Part shown: piece by piece, positions 46,100 to 55,351 of the stretch
Numbering within the stretch: the stretch's first letter is position 1
How the letters are laid out: every line of letters begins with the position of its first letter
Assembly (NCBI GenBank): GCA_945889005.1
Contig: CAMDBI010000018.1
Location: forward strand, 1-64,000
Length of the DNA stretch: 64,000 nt
Direction of reading: 5' to 3'
Source of the DNA: Bacteroides fragilis
GTDB lineage: Bacteria; Bacteroidota; Bacteroidia; Bacteroidales; DTGW01
The notes under the pieces: model-generated
Databases searched by the model: none
What the model saw: only the letters and a program-made list of their open reading frames with translations
What the model was told of the DNA's origin: nothing
Position numbers and translations under genes: made by a program

Positions 46100-48088
46100 A
46101 TGATATCAGTAAATCAGGTAAGTCTCAATTTTGGGGCTTTTGAGTTATTTAAAGACATAACTTTTATGATCAATGCTCGCGATCGCATAGGTTTAGTTGG
46201 GCGCAACGGAGCAGGTAAGTCTACTTTATTGAAAATGATAGCCGGGCTTCAGAAATACGATACCGGTGTTATTGCTTCGAACGATGGCATTACAATTGGT
46301 TATTTGCCTCAACAAATGATTTTCTCTGAAAAACGCACAGTTTTTGAAGAGTCGAAACTAGCATTTTCCGAATCGATCAATCTACAAACCGAAATCGACT
46401 ATTTAAATAAGCAATTAGAAACTCGCCAAGATCACAATAGCAAGGAGTATCTCGATCTAATCCATCGCATGTCTGATGCAACGGAGCGTTACCAATTGCT
46501 GGGCGGCAGCTCTATTGAAGCCGATATTGAGAAAACTCTTCTCGGACTCGGCTTCTCGGCATCCGATTTTACAAGGCCTACAACAGAGTTCTCGGGCGGA
46601 TGGCGCATGCGAATTGAACTTGCAAAAATACTTCTTCGTAAACCCGATCTATTTCTGCTCGACGAGCCAACCAATCACTTGGACATTGAATCGATTCAAT
46701 GGCTCGAAAACTACCTAGCCAACTATCCGGGGGCTGTGGTGCTTATATCGCACGACAGGGCATTTCTCGACAACGTTACCAATCGCACCATAGAACTCTC
46801 GCTCGGGCGCACAACCGACTATAAAGTTTCGTACACTAAGTATATGGAACTTCGCACCGAACGACGGGTACAGCAAATGGCTGCTTATCGCAACCAACAG
46901 AAAATGATGGAGGATACACAAGACTTTATCGATCGGTTTAGATCTAAGGCTACAAAGGCTGTTCAGGTGCAATCGCGCATTAAGCAGCTTGCTCGTATCG
47001 ATGTTATTGAGATTGACCCCGAAGACACCTCGTCGATCAATATACGCTTTCCATCGCCCATAAAATCGGGAAAATTGGTAGTCGAAATAAAAGGTTTGGG
47101 AAAATGCTATGGCCCAAAAGCCATTATTGAGAATATCGATCTTGTTGTCGAAAGCGGGCAACGAATTGCATTTGTTGGTAAAAACGGCGAAGGAAAGTCT
47201 ACGCTTTCAAAAATAATTGTTGGAGACCTCGATCATACTGGGCATCTGAAAATTGGGCACAATGTTAAAGTCGGTTATTTTGCTCAAAACCAAGACGAGC
47301 TTATGGACGAAAATCAAACCGTGTTTGATACCATCGATAAAGTTGCTGTTGGCGACATACGCACCAAAATACGCGACATTTTGGGAGCATTTTTGTTTGG
47401 AGGCGAAGATGTCGATAAAAAAGTGAAAGTTCTTTCGGGGGGCGAGCGCTCTCGTCTGGCTATTGCAAAGCTCATGCTGGAGCCATACAATCTTTTGGTT
47501 CTCGATGAGCCTACCAACCACCTCGATATGCGCTCGAAAGACGTGCTTAAACAAGCACTTTTGAAGTATGAAGGAACTCTTATAATGGTGTCGCACGACC
47601 GAGACTTTCTCGATGGACTGGTCGACAGGGTATATGAGTTTACCAATATGCGCATTAAAGAACACCTTGGCGGTATTTACGATTTTATGAAAACCAAAAA
47701 AATCGATTCATTCAAAGAAATTGAACGCAAAACCGACCCTCAGCCCCAAGTCCAAACTAAGACACAACAAACTAAAGAAAACGACAAAAAAACAATAATT
47801 GAAGTTAAAAAACAAACTCCTTCGAAAGTAAACTATACCGATCGTAAAGAACAAGAAAAACTTGTTCGAAAAGCAGCCAACAAGGTAAAAGAATCGGAAC
47901 AAAAGATTGAAAATCTTGAAAAAAGCATCAAAGAAACAGACGACATAATTGCAAATCCCGAACTATTCGCAAAAATTGAAGATACTGTTCTCTTTTTCAA
48001 AAAATATGAAGACCAAAAACGCCAACTCGATATTGAAATGGCATATTGGGAACAATATCAAATGGAACTTGAAGAATTGAAGAACTAA
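46100..48088 (+). CDS. ABC-F family ATPase (ribosome-associated type)
   Basis: This 662-residue protein has two ABC ATPase domains and no membrane segments. Walker A motifs are GRNGAGKST (about 36-44) and GKNGEGKST; signatures are FSGGWRMRI and LSGGERSRLAIAK; both domains have DEPTNHLD. The interdomain linker is the P-site tRNA-interaction motif of ABC-F proteins, and the C-terminus (about 540-662) is a Lys/Glu-rich coiled coil. The layout is closest to Uup/YdiF-like housekeeping ABC-F proteins that act on the ribosome. Antibiotic resistance is not implied. Confidence 0.92.
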   Translation: MISVNQVSLNFGAFELFKDITFMINARDRIGLVGRNGAGKSTLLKMIAGLQKYDTGVIASNDGITIGYLPQQMIFSEKRTVFEESKLAFSESINLQTEIDYLNKQLETRQDHNSKEYLDLIHRMSDATERYQLLGGSSIEADIEKTLLGLGFSASDFTRPTTEFSGGWRMRIELAKILLRKPDLFLLDEPTNHLDIESIQWLENYLANYPGAVVLISHDRAFLDNVTNRTIELSLGRTTDYKVSYTKYMELRTERRVQQMAAYRNQQKMMEDTQDFIDRFRSKATKAVQVQSRIKQLARIDVIEIDPEDTSSINIRFPSPIKSGKLVVEIKGLGKCYGPKAIIENIDLVVESGQRIAFVGKNGEGKSTLSKIIVGDLDHTGHLKIGHNVKVGYFAQNQDELMDENQTVFDTIDKVAVGDIRTKIRDILGAFLFGGEDVDKKVKVLSGGERSRLAIAKLMLEPYNLLVLDEPTNHLDMRSKDVLKQALLKYEGTLIMVSHDRDFLDGLVDRVYEFTNMRIKEHLGGIYDFMKTKKIDSFKEIERKTDPQPQVQTKTQQTKENDKKTIIEVKKQTPSKVNYTDRKEQEKLVRKAANKVKESEQKIENLEKSIKETDDIIANPELFAKIEDTVLFFKKYEDQKRQLDIEMAYWEQYQMELEELKN

Positions 48089-48143
48089 AGAACTAAAGAA
48101 AAAGCTTGTAAATAATATGCGAATAAAAAATATGCAACAAATT

Positions 48144-48175
48144 CTTGTAATTTATTTTTAAAAATAATATATTTG
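48144..48175 (+). promoter_or_regulatory. Promoter of the RRM protein gene
   Basis: CTTG at 48144-48147, a 20-base spacer and TATATTTG at 48168-48175 fit the -33/-7 consensus. Transcription would begin near 48182, giving a 5' leader of about 125 bases before the ATG at 48306. That is long for a small RNA-binding protein gene and might be used in autoregulation. Confidence 0.55.
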
Positions 48176-48305
48176 TTATGAAACAGTAAATAAGTTTTTT
48201 GCAGTTTTAGTTATTATTTTTCGATCAAGAAAAGTCTTTACCATTTCCTGCCTAATACCATTTCCTGTAAAAATTAAAAACTCATTTTAATCATTATTTG
48301 AATTT

Positions 48306-48632
48306 ATGAACATTTTCGTAGCAAATTTGAATTTTAAAATTCAGAACGATTACTTAAAAGAAATCTTTGAAGAGTATGGCAAAGTCGATGTGGCCAAAAT
48401 AATTATGGATCGAACTACAGGCAAATCTAAAGGTTATGGTTTTGTAGAAATGCAAAACGAAACGGAGGCACTTACAGCCATTAAAGAACTCAATGGAGCC
48501 GAAGTTGAAGGTAAAGTTGTAGTTGTAAAAGCAGCCAACGACCGCGAAAAAACCGGTGGCAACCAAGGTGACAATCGACGCGAAAACCAACGTTTTACTC
48601 CTCGAAGACCAAATTTTAGAGCACAGAATTAA
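48306..48632 (+). CDS. Small RRM-domain RNA-binding protein
   Basis: This 108-residue protein consists of one RNA recognition motif with RNP2 (IFVANL, residues 3-8) and RNP1 (KGYGFVEM, 42-49), followed by a basic, disordered tail rich in Arg, Asn and Gln. Bacteroidota use these proteins as general RNA chaperones or post-transcriptional regulators. It is a single-gene unit with its own promoter and a clear terminator. Confidence 0.94.
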   Translation: MNIFVANLNFKIQNDYLKEIFEEYGKVDVAKIIMDRTTGKSKGYGFVEMQNETEALTAIKELNGAEVEGKVVVVKAANDREKTGGNQGDNRRENQRFTPRRPNFRAQN

Positions 48633-48665
48633 GAATAAATTGATTGATTTTTACACTTAAACATC

Positions 48666-48697
48666 AAAAACCCTTCTATCGATGAAGGGTTTTTTTT
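48666..48697 (+). terminator. Rho-independent terminator after the RRM gene
   Basis: AAAAACCCTTC pairs with GAAGGGTTTTT around a 7-base loop and is followed by further T residues. It lies 33 bases after the stop codon. Confidence 0.9.
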
Positions 48698-48823
48698 TAT
48701 GTCATTTTGTCTTTTTTTTAATCTGTTTTATATTGTTGATATTCTTTTGATTAGCATTATTTGTGCTGCAAATCAAATTTGGCAAAGTATTTGTAAAGCT
48801 GCAATTGAAAAATTTGAAACAAT

Positions 48824-49444
48824 ATGTTACGGAAAGATAAAGCAAAGAAAAAGATGAGCGAAGAACAAATAAACCCAACTGACAATATTGCTGATGCCAG
48901 TCAAAAAGCTGAAGAGACAACTGAAAATTCGGCAGATAACAAAGAAACTTCTACAGGGGAAGAAAATCCAGATAATATTCAACCCGAAAACCAGTCGAAC
49001 GATGAATTATTGTCACTTCAAAAACAAGTCGACGAAAACAAAGACAAATACCTGCGTTTGTCGGCCGAGTTTGACAACTACCGCAAACGTACTCTGAAAG
49101 AGAAGATGGATCTTACCAAAACAGCTGGTGAAGACATATTGAAAGGTTTACTACCTGTAATGGACGATTTTGAAAGAGGTTTAAAACACATTGACGAAGC
49201 TAGCGATGTAGATGCTCTGAAAGCAGGTATTTCGCTCATTTATAATAAATTCAAAGACTATCTTTCTCAAAAAGGTATTAAAGAAATTGAAGCATCAAAT
49301 GCTGTATTTGATACCGATTTGCACGAGGCAATTACCAAAATTCCAGTACCAGATATGTCGGGCAAAGTTGTGGATGTAGTAGAAAAAGGATATTTTCTTC
49401 ACGATAAAATAATTAGATATGCCAAAGTAGTGGTAGGAGAATAA
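48824..49444 (+). CDS. grpE: Nucleotide exchange factor GrpE
   Basis: This 206-residue co-chaperone promotes ADP release from DnaK. An acidic, disordered N-terminus (about 1-60) precedes the coiled coil and the conserved [28 protein letters not shown] and the beta domain ending [20 protein letters not shown] second ATG at 48854 (MSEEQ) is a possible start. dnaJ follows after ten bases; dnaK is not in the window. Confidence 0.95.
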   Translation: MLRKDKAKKKMSEEQINPTDNIADASQKAEETTENSADNKETSTGEENPDNIQPENQSNDELLSLQKQVDENKDKYLRLSAEFDNYRKRTLKEKMDLTKTAGEDILKGLLPVMDDFERGLKHIDEASDVDALKAGISLIYNKFKDYLSQKGIKEIEASNAVFDTDLHEAITKIPVPDMSGKVVDVVEKGYFLHDKIIRYAKVVVGE

Positions 49445-49454
49445 AACTAAAAAA

Positions 49455-50612
49455 ATGACAAAACGAGATTTTTACGAAATATTAGGTGTATCGAAGGGAG
49501 CATCGAAAGACGAGCTGAAAAAAGCGTATCGCCAATTGGCTATGAAATTTCACCCCGACCGCAATCCGGGCGACAAAACGGCCGAAGATAAGTTTAAAGA
49601 AGCAGCCGAAGCATACGAGGTGCTTAGCGACGACGAAAAACGAGCCCGCTACGACCGATTTGGACATGCTGGCATGGGCAACCAAGGTGGTGGCGGATTT
49701 AGCGGCGGTGGCATGACCATGGACGACATATTCTCCCATTTTGGCGATATATTTGGCGATGCTTTCGGTGGTGGCGGCGGATTTAGCGGATTTGGAGGCG
49801 GACGAGGAGGTCAACGTGTCAATAAAGGCTCGAACCTTAGAGTAAAAGTTAAACTTACACTCGAAGAAATTGCAAAAGGTACCGAAAAGAAACTTAAAGT
49901 AGAAAAATACACTTCATGCGATTCGTGTCATGGGTCGGGTGCCGCAAGTGGATCGTCGCACTCTACATGCTCTGTGTGCAGAGGAAGCGGCATGGTTACG
50001 CGCGTGCAACGTACCATTCTTGGACAAATGCAAACATCGGCACCATGCGAACATTGTGGGGGCGAAGGAAAAATTATTACTCAAAAATGCACCAAATGTT
50101 ATGGCGAAGGAATCGTAAAAGGTTCTGATGTGATTACCATAAATGTGCCAGCCGGTGTTGGCGAAGGCATGCAAATGAACATGCAAGGCAAAGGAAATGC
50201 AGCCCGACGTGGTGGTGTAAACGGCGATTTGCTCGTGGTATTTGCCGAAGAACCACACCCAGAACTCAAACGCGAAGGAAACGAACTGTTTTACAACTTG
50301 TTTGTAAGTATTCCCGATGCTGTTTTGGGTGCAAATGTAGAAGTGCCAACCATCGATGGCAAAGTGAAGATTAAAATTGAACCCGGTACACAGCCCGGAA
50401 AAATATTGCGACTTAAGGGCAAAGGACTGCCCGAAGTGAATAGTTATGGCGTAGGCGATATGTTGGTTTTTGTCAATGTGTGGATTCCTCAAACTTTGAC
50501 TAAAGACGAAAAGAAAATAGTAGAGAAATTTGCCGAATCGCCCAATTTTACACCAAACCCAAATAAAGAGGACAAGTCGTTTTTCGAACGTATGAGAAAT
50601 TTCTTCGAGTAA
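49455..50612 (+). CDS. dnaJ: Chaperone protein DnaJ
   Basis: This 385-residue type I J-protein has a J domain with HPD (about 1-70), a Gly/Phe-rich stretch (about 75-125) and a zinc domain with four CxxCxGxG repeats ([32 protein letters not shown]). The client-binding C-terminal domain follows. It delivers clients to DnaK and stimulates its ATPase. It forms an operon with grpE. Confidence 0.97.
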   Translation: MTKRDFYEILGVSKGASKDELKKAYRQLAMKFHPDRNPGDKTAEDKFKEAAEAYEVLSDDEKRARYDRFGHAGMGNQGGGGFSGGGMTMDDIFSHFGDIFGDAFGGGGGFSGFGGGRGGQRVNKGSNLRVKVKLTLEEIAKGTEKKLKVEKYTSCDSCHGSGAASGSSHSTCSVCRGSGMVTRVQRTILGQMQTSAPCEHCGGEGKIITQKCTKCYGEGIVKGSDVITINVPAGVGEGMQMNMQGKGNAARRGGVNGDLLVVFAEEPHPELKREGNELFYNLFVSIPDAVLGANVEVPTIDGKVKIKIEPGTQPGKILRLKGKGLPEVNSYGVGDMLVFVNVWIPQTLTKDEKKIVEKFAESPNFTPNPNKEDKSFFERMRNFFE

Positions 50613-50697
50613 GCCTTCGACCCTTCGACTCCGCTCAGGGACCGAAGACAGTCCACGGTCCACGAAGTATGACGCACTAATTTAGAAAATAAAGCAC

Positions 50698-51615
50698 ATG
50701 TCAATTATTCAGGCTACAAACATCGACAAAACCTATGGTTTGCATAAAGCCTTAGACAATGTTAGTATTGAAATTCCAGAATCCTCTATTTACGGGCTTC
50801 TTGGGCCCAATGGTGCAGGGAAAACCACTTTCATCCGCATAATAAACCAAATAATAGCTCCCGACAAAGGCGAAGTGCTTTTTATGGGTCGTAAATTGAA
50901 TCCCAACGACATTGCCCACATTGGTTATTTGCCCGAAGAACGAGGTTTGTATAAAAAAATGAAAGTGGGCGAACATGCTATTTATCTTGCCCGACTCAAA
51001 GGTCTCGATCAAAGCCAAGCTATTAAACAAATTAGATATTGGTTCGCTAAGTTTGAAATGCAGAAATGGTGGGACAAAAAGGTAGAAGAGCTTTCGAAAG
51101 GCATGCAACAGAAACTGCAATTTGTTTGCACAGTATTGCACGAGCCCCAATTACTCATTTTCGACGAACCCTTTAGTGGCTTTGATCCCATAAACGCTCA
51201 ATTACTCAAAGACGAAATACTAGAACTCAAACAAAAAGGGGCTACTATAGTTTTTTCGACTCACAATATGGCTACCGTCGAAGATTTGTGCGACTATATA
51301 AGCCTTATCGACAAGTCGAAGGTGGTGCTCAATGGTTCGGTTGCAAATATAAAGCAAAGTTTCAAAAATGGATTGTTCGAAATCGGATTCTCGGGCAATC
51401 CGAGCGACTTTGAAACGTCGATACACAAAAGCTTTGAAATTATTGAAATAAAAAAAGAACACGACAATTATATCGCTTCTGTTCGGTCAAACAAAATGAC
51501 CGGCAACAATGAATTGCTCAAATCGCTATTCGACAAAATACATGTTACTTCGTATCGCGAAATACTGCCTAGCATGAACGAAATATTTATTAAAGCAGTT
51601 AATAACAAGAATTAA
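50698..51615 (+). CDS. ABC transporter ATP-binding protein (NatA-like)
   Basis: This 305-residue ATPase has Walker A GPNGAGKTT, the signature ELSKGMQQKLQ and Walker B LLIFDEPFSGFDP. The C-terminal 80 residues form the DUF4162-type extension found in NatA-like exporters. It pairs with the ABC-2 permease at 51772. NatAB systems have been linked to Na+ or drug export; the substrate here is unknown. Serine-lysine in the signature (LSKGM) is normal for this group. Confidence 0.92.
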   Translation: MSIIQATNIDKTYGLHKALDNVSIEIPESSIYGLLGPNGAGKTTFIRIINQIIAPDKGEVLFMGRKLNPNDIAHIGYLPEERGLYKKMKVGEHAIYLARLKGLDQSQAIKQIRYWFAKFEMQKWWDKKVEELSKGMQQKLQFVCTVLHEPQLLIFDEPFSGFDPINAQLLKDEILELKQKGATIVFSTHNMATVEDLCDYISLIDKSKVVLNGSVANIKQSFKNGLFEIGFSGNPSDFETSIHKSFEIIEIKKEHDNYIASVRSNKMTGNNELLKSLFDKIHVTSYREILPSMNEIFIKAVNNKN

Positions 51616-51647
51616 TCATCCAATGTTGTTTTGTTTAAAAGTATACA

Positions 51648-51736
51648 AAAACCCTAACCCCTTAAGAAGGGGCAATAACAGTTCGGTACGCAAGTTTCCC
51701 CACTTTTTAAATGAGGGGCAGGGGTGGTTTAAAATG
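51648..51736. repeat. Palindromic intergenic element between the two ABC genes
   Basis: CCCTAACCCCTTAAGAAGGGG on the left and CCCCAC...GTGG-type words on the right (CCCCACTTTTTAAATGAGGGGCAGGGG) fold into nested hairpins. The element splits an otherwise natural natA-natB operon. It resembles the CACCCCTTCCC palindrome at 16755 and is probably one copy of a dispersed family. Confidence 0.6.
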
Positions 51737-51771
51737 CTAAACTTAACGATATTGACTAATAAACTTTTGGC

Positions 51772-53154
51772 ATGTTAAAAATTCAATTTAAAAAGATTTC
51801 TATCATTATCGAAAGAGAATTTTCGACCCGTGTGCGTAAAAAATCATTTATTGTAATGAGTCTATTGGGTCCGCTGTTGTTTGCTTCTATATTTATACTG
51901 CCAACGTGGTTTGCCAAAATGGAAGACACATCGGTCAAAAATATTGTAGTTGTTGATAGTTCGCATTTATTTGTTGGTAAAATACCCGACACCGAAACCA
52001 TGAAATTTCATTGGGTTTTTGACCAAAATATAGAAGATGTAAAAAAAAACTTTAAAAAAGATGGCTATTGGGGCGCACTTTATGTTTCTCACATAATCAC
52101 ATACACCCCCAATGCTGTTGAGCTTTACACATATTCGCAACCAGGTTTAGGTGTTAGGCTTCATATACAACAAGCCATAGAGAAAGAATGTGAACGCCAA
52201 AAAATATTAGCCAACAACATTGTCGATTTCGACCGCATATTGCAATCGGTCAAAACCAATATCGAAATACGCACATTTCAACTCGAGGACAATGGGATGC
52301 AGAAAGAGGGAAACTCCGAACTAGCTACAGCCGTAGGATATATAAGCGGTTTTTTGATCTATATGTTTATTTTTATGTTTGGAGCCCAAGTGATGCGCGG
52401 AGTGTTAGAAGAAAAGTCGAGCCGCATTATAGAAGTTATGGTATCGTCGGTAAAACCCATTGAGCTTATGGCAGGGAAAATTGTAGGTATTGCACTAGTA
52501 GGGCTCACACAATTTGCAATATGGGCAGTGTTAACACTTGGAATCGTTGCCGTTGCTCAGAAATCGCTGTTTCCCGACCTTTCAAAAACACAGACCGAGA
52601 AAGCCATTTCGCAAGATATTATGAATGGCGGCACATTTAAAGAACTTAAGGCCGACGAACAGACCCAGGAAATGCTCGACAACAAGAAAACGAGCGAATT
52701 GCATAATGTTTTTGGATCGTTTAAATACATCAATTTTGGAGTGATAATAGCCTCATTTATATTTTTCTTTATTTGCGGATACTTGCTCTATGGCAGTTTA
52801 TTTGCAGCTATAGGAGCCATTTCGGAAGCCGAAACCGATACCCAGCAGTTTATGCTGCCTGTAACCATTCCGCTGGTGTTGGCAATATTTGTATTGATCA
52901 ACACCATACAGAATCCCGAAAGCTCCTTGTCTTTCTGGTTTTCGATGATCCCCCTTACATCGCCCATAGTTATGATGGCACGCATACCCTTTGGCGTGCC
53001 TTGGGAGCAAGTGCTACTGTCGTCGGTCATACTTATAGCCACAATAGTAGGTTTTATGGCAATAGCTGCCAAAATATACCGCACCGGCATATTGATGTAT
53101 GGCAAAAAGGTTACTTACGGCGAAATATGGAAATGGCTTAGGTATAAAAACTAA
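51772..53154 (+). CDS. ABC-2 family permease (NatB-like)
   Basis: This 460-residue permease has one N-terminal transmembrane helix, a large extracytoplasmic domain (about 45-185) and five or six C-terminal helices with the ABC-2 signature EEKSSRIIEVMVSSVKP. It forms the membrane part of the exporter with the ATPase at 50698. A Lys-rich extracytoplasmic insert (about 265-310) between helices is notable. The substrate is unknown. Confidence 0.9.
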   Translation: MLKIQFKKISIIIEREFSTRVRKKSFIVMSLLGPLLFASIFILPTWFAKMEDTSVKNIVVVDSSHLFVGKIPDTETMKFHWVFDQNIEDVKKNFKKDGYWGALYVSHIITYTPNAVELYTYSQPGLGVRLHIQQAIEKECERQKILANNIVDFDRILQSVKTNIEIRTFQLEDNGMQKEGNSELATAVGYISGFLIYMFIFMFGAQVMRGVLEEKSSRIIEVMVSSVKPIELMAGKIVGIALVGLTQFAIWAVLTLGIVAVAQKSLFPDLSKTQTEKAISQDIMNGGTFKELKADEQTQEMLDNKKTSELHNVFGSFKYINFGVIIASFIFFFICGYLLYGSLFAAIGAISEAETDTQQFMLPVTIPLVLAIFVLINTIQNPESSLSFWFSMIPLTSPIVMMARIPFGVPWEQVLLSSVILIATIVGFMAIAAKIYRTGILMYGKKVTYGEIWKWLRYKN

Positions 53155-53186
53155 AGAGGGGGTCTCCGAGTTTGGCGAAATAATAA

Positions 53187-53210
53187 ACACAGAGACACGA
53201 AGACACGGAG
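53187..53210. repeat. ACACRAAGACAC-type repeat, left of hicBA
   Basis: ACACAGAGACACGAAGACACGG (22 bases here are described in part: two copies of ACACgaAGACAC-like words) has an inverted relative at 53989-54013. The pair brackets the hicBA module. Confidence 0.5.
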
Positions 53211-53335
53211 TTTTGCTATTTGAAAAAAAATATCTATATTTATGTGAATCAGTGTTCAAACAATTTTTTCTATAAGTTTTTAAACGCTAAGGCTCCAAGT
53301 TGCAAAGTATCTAGAAACAGTTGCAATTACTTTTT

Positions 53336-53548
53336 TTAAAGTTCATCTTTATCAATACCAGCCTGTTTTAAAATAGCATATAAAGTGCCTTTGGCAAGGT
53401 CTTTGTTGTGCATTGGTACAACAGTAATTTTGCCGCTTTCGGGATGTACAAAATAATGATGGCTTCCGTGAATTCGCTTCAATATAAATCCCCTGCGCTC
53501 AAGTATCTTGATAAGTTCTTTTGGAGTTAGCGAAGGAATGTTGCTCAT
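53336..53548 (-). CDS. hicA: HicA-type toxin (mRNA interferase)
   Basis: This 70-residue protein has the HicA double-stranded RNA-binding-like fold. It begins SLTPKELIKILERRGF and has the catalytic histidine region RIHGSHHYFVHP, then VVPMHNKDLAKGTLYAILKQAGI. HicA toxins cleave mRNA and are neutralised by HicB. The gene follows hicB by three bases, the reverse of the classical hicAB order but common in this family. Confidence 0.92.
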   Translation of the reverse strand: MSNIPSLTPKELIKILERRGFILKRIHGSHHYFVHPESGKITVVPMHNKDLAKGTLYAILKQAGIDKDEL

Positions 53549-53551
53549 GAT

Positions 53552-53773
53552 TTAGGAAGCTAAAGTTAGAGAATATTCAAGTGAACGACTGTCGTCGGGT
53601 ATATCTTCTCCCTGTTCTTTTAAAACTTTCAAATAACCTTCAATGGCTTCTTTTGCCATATCGATAGCATGGTTCACATTGTCGCCATAAGTTATACAAC
53701 CTGGTAGAGCCGGAACAACTACAGTATAACCACCTTCTGGTTCTTGTGTCAATATAATACGATAAGTATGCAT
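53552..53773 (-). CDS. hicB: HicB-type antitoxin
   Basis: This 73-residue protein starts at ATG 53773 (MHTYRIILTQE); an upstream ATG at 53851 would add a 26-residue tail not seen in relatives. The partial RNase H-like HicB fold shows GGYTVVVPALPGCITYGDNVNHAIDMAKEAIEGYL (motifs VPALPGC and EAIEGY). No C-terminal DNA-binding helix-turn-helix is present, so autoregulation may depend on the complex. It is cotranscribed with hicA. Confidence 0.9.
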   Translation of the reverse strand: MHTYRIILTQEPEGGYTVVVPALPGCITYGDNVNHAIDMAKEAIEGYLKVLKEQGEDIPDDSRSLEYSLTLAS

Positions 53774-54178
53774 AAAAATTTGTTTATAGGGTAAATGATT
53801 GCTCTTAATATGTAAAAGGGCAACAAATATTGTTGCTACTTTTACAAGCATGCCCGAAAAATATAATTGTAAAGATAATTCACAATTATATTTTTAACAA
53901 TACAAATTTTAAAGACCTCCTTCACAATGCTTTTTTAGCTATGCGGGAAGAGTTATGAGAACCTGAGTTATTCATCAATGTTTTATTCCTTTGCGCCTTC
54001 GCGTCTTTGCGTTCAAAAACTCCTAATGCATCTTAGCTCTTTTGTATTAATTTATAAAAAATTTATAAATTTTTAACAATCGTTTTAGAAATAATTTTTA
54101 TTTTCGTAGCGAACTTTTCAATCTTTAAATTGAACAAGTAAGGATGCATTTAAAGCCAATGCAGCCATTATCAGACCT
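53774..54178. other. Intergenic region without a confident gene
   Basis: This stretch is AT-rich. It contains the CTTTGCGCCTTCGCGTCTTTGCG repeat at 53989-54013, which is inverted relative to the one at 53187-53210. It also holds a weak promoter-like pair (TTTTAG, then TATTTTCG near 54102-54109) pointing toward the tandem repeat at 54295. No supported coding frame was found. Confidence 0.6.
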
Positions 54179-54294
54179 ATGAAAGCAAAAACAACTATAC
54201 AACTAAGCCACAATCAAACTTCAAAGATTCATTCTTGGTTTTTTGCAAACCGCAAACATTCAGTTAGCCATAATTATTGTATTAACATAAGCAG

Positions 54295-54504
54295 TAACAC
54301 TACAGCATGCCATCTTTTGCATGCGGAGATAGGCAGTAATACTACAAAAGCCCTTCGCAACAAAACAATGGTATCTCGTACTATTACGAAACCCCACCGC
54401 AATACAAAAATCGTATCTCGGAGTATTACCGCCCTCCTCCGCAAAACAATAATAGCTTTCGGTAGTTCTACGAGCCTCCTCCGCAATATAACTACGGTCT
54501 GTCG
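54295..54504 (+). repeat. Five tandem 42-bp units, likely remnant of a Tyr/Pro/Gln-rich repeat gene
   Basis: Units begin at 54295, 54337, 54379, 54421 and 54463, each exactly 42 bases. In the frame starting at 54295 the later units encode YYYETPPQYKNRIS, EYYRPPPQNNNSFR and FYEPPPQYNYGLS, an obvious 14-residue Y-Y-x-P-P-P-Q repeat with coding-like codon choice. The first codon of units 1, 2 and 5 is a stop (TAA, TAA, TAG), and TAG follows unit 5. Another frame stays open (121 codons, from 54179) but gives a low-complexity Thr/Ser/Arg product. A decayed surface or secreted repeat protein is the simplest reading. Confidence 0.75.
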
Positions 54505-54569
54505 TAGCCTTGCAACGGCAAATAATACATTCGCAATTATATAACCCAACATAATAATCTTTAGAAACA

Positions 54570-55322
54570 ATGAAAACAAGCAAAATCAACCTTTCGCATC
54601 TTCACAACGAAGAACACCTACAGTTTGCCACCGAGTTTGCCGACCTTGTAAAGCAGTTTGGCGCCGCAGCACTTAATATTGAGCAAGTATTTGGCGCCTT
54701 CGTTGCCTGTGTAGAACAAGAGCAACAAGCCCTTCAGGTAATACTCAAGAGTGCCACCAGCCAGCAACTGGCCGATGCCGACAACCAGCGCGACCAGATA
54801 TTCCGCGGACTGAGCGATGCCCTCAAATCGGCTCTCAACCATTTCGACCCAGCCAAGCACGCTGCCGCTGTTCACTTGAAAATAGCTTTTGACCAGTATG
54901 GCAACATTGCCCGCAAACCCTACGACCAGGAAACAGCCGCCATCAACAAACTGGTGCAGGAGGCCCAAACGACCTACGCCAACGATATCAATCTACTCGG
55001 TTTGTCCGATTGGATAGCCGAGCTTGCCAATCGCAACCAAGCATTCGACACACTGATGAAAAGTCGCTATACCGAAGATGCCAACAAAACCGAGCTACGC
55101 ATGCAGCACGTGCGCACCGACGCCGATGCCTCCTTCCGTGCCATAGCCGACCGCCTCGATGCACTTATGCTCATCAATGGCACCGAAGCCCACGAGCCAT
55201 TTGTACGCGAGCTCAACAGCCGCATAGAAAAATACAACAACACCCTCGCCCAACGCAAAGGCCGATTCTCAGCAGCCAAGCAAACAGCCGAGAATGGAAC
55301 AGTCGGTACGGCGAAAGTTTGA
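54570..55322 (+). CDS. DUF6261-type protein of unknown function
   Basis: This 250-residue, predominantly helical protein starts MKTSKINLSHLHNEEHLQF, the characteristic opening of the Bacteroidota family DUF6261. It has no signal peptide or membrane segment and is rich in Ala, Gln, Asp and Asn. The gene is visibly GC-richer than its surroundings (many GCC, GAC, CTC and CGC codons), which suggests recent transfer or a different selection. It lies between a decayed repeat gene and a truncated toxin. No function is known to me, and the family name rests on recall of the N-terminus. Confidence 0.7.
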   Translation: MKTSKINLSHLHNEEHLQFATEFADLVKQFGAAALNIEQVFGAFVACVEQEQQALQVILKSATSQQLADADNQRDQIFRGLSDALKSALNHFDPAKHAAAVHLKIAFDQYGNIARKPYDQETAAINKLVQEAQTTYANDINLLGLSDWIAELANRNQAFDTLMKSRYTEDANKTELRMQHVRTDADASFRAIADRLDALMLINGTEAHEPFVRELNSRIEKYNNTLAQRKGRFSAAKQTAENGTVGTAKV

Positions 55323-55351
55323 GGGAGAGAAGAAACAGAGGCCAGAGGCCT

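Noticed and set aside
46100-48088. Antibiotic-resistance ABC-F protein
   Set aside because: The Lys/Glu-rich C-terminal coiled coil and overall layout fit housekeeping Uup/YdiF-like proteins; nothing points to a resistance subfamily.
49914-50663. 249-codon frame opposite dnaJ
   Set aside because: It is a shadow of the strongly conserved dnaJ gene, has no start context and no recognisable domain.
54179-54544. 121-codon frame over the 42-bp tandem repeats
   Set aside because: The product is a low-complexity Thr/Ser/Arg sequence, while a different frame encodes a sensible Tyr/Pro/Gln repeat. The openness is probably a by-product of the repeat unit length.
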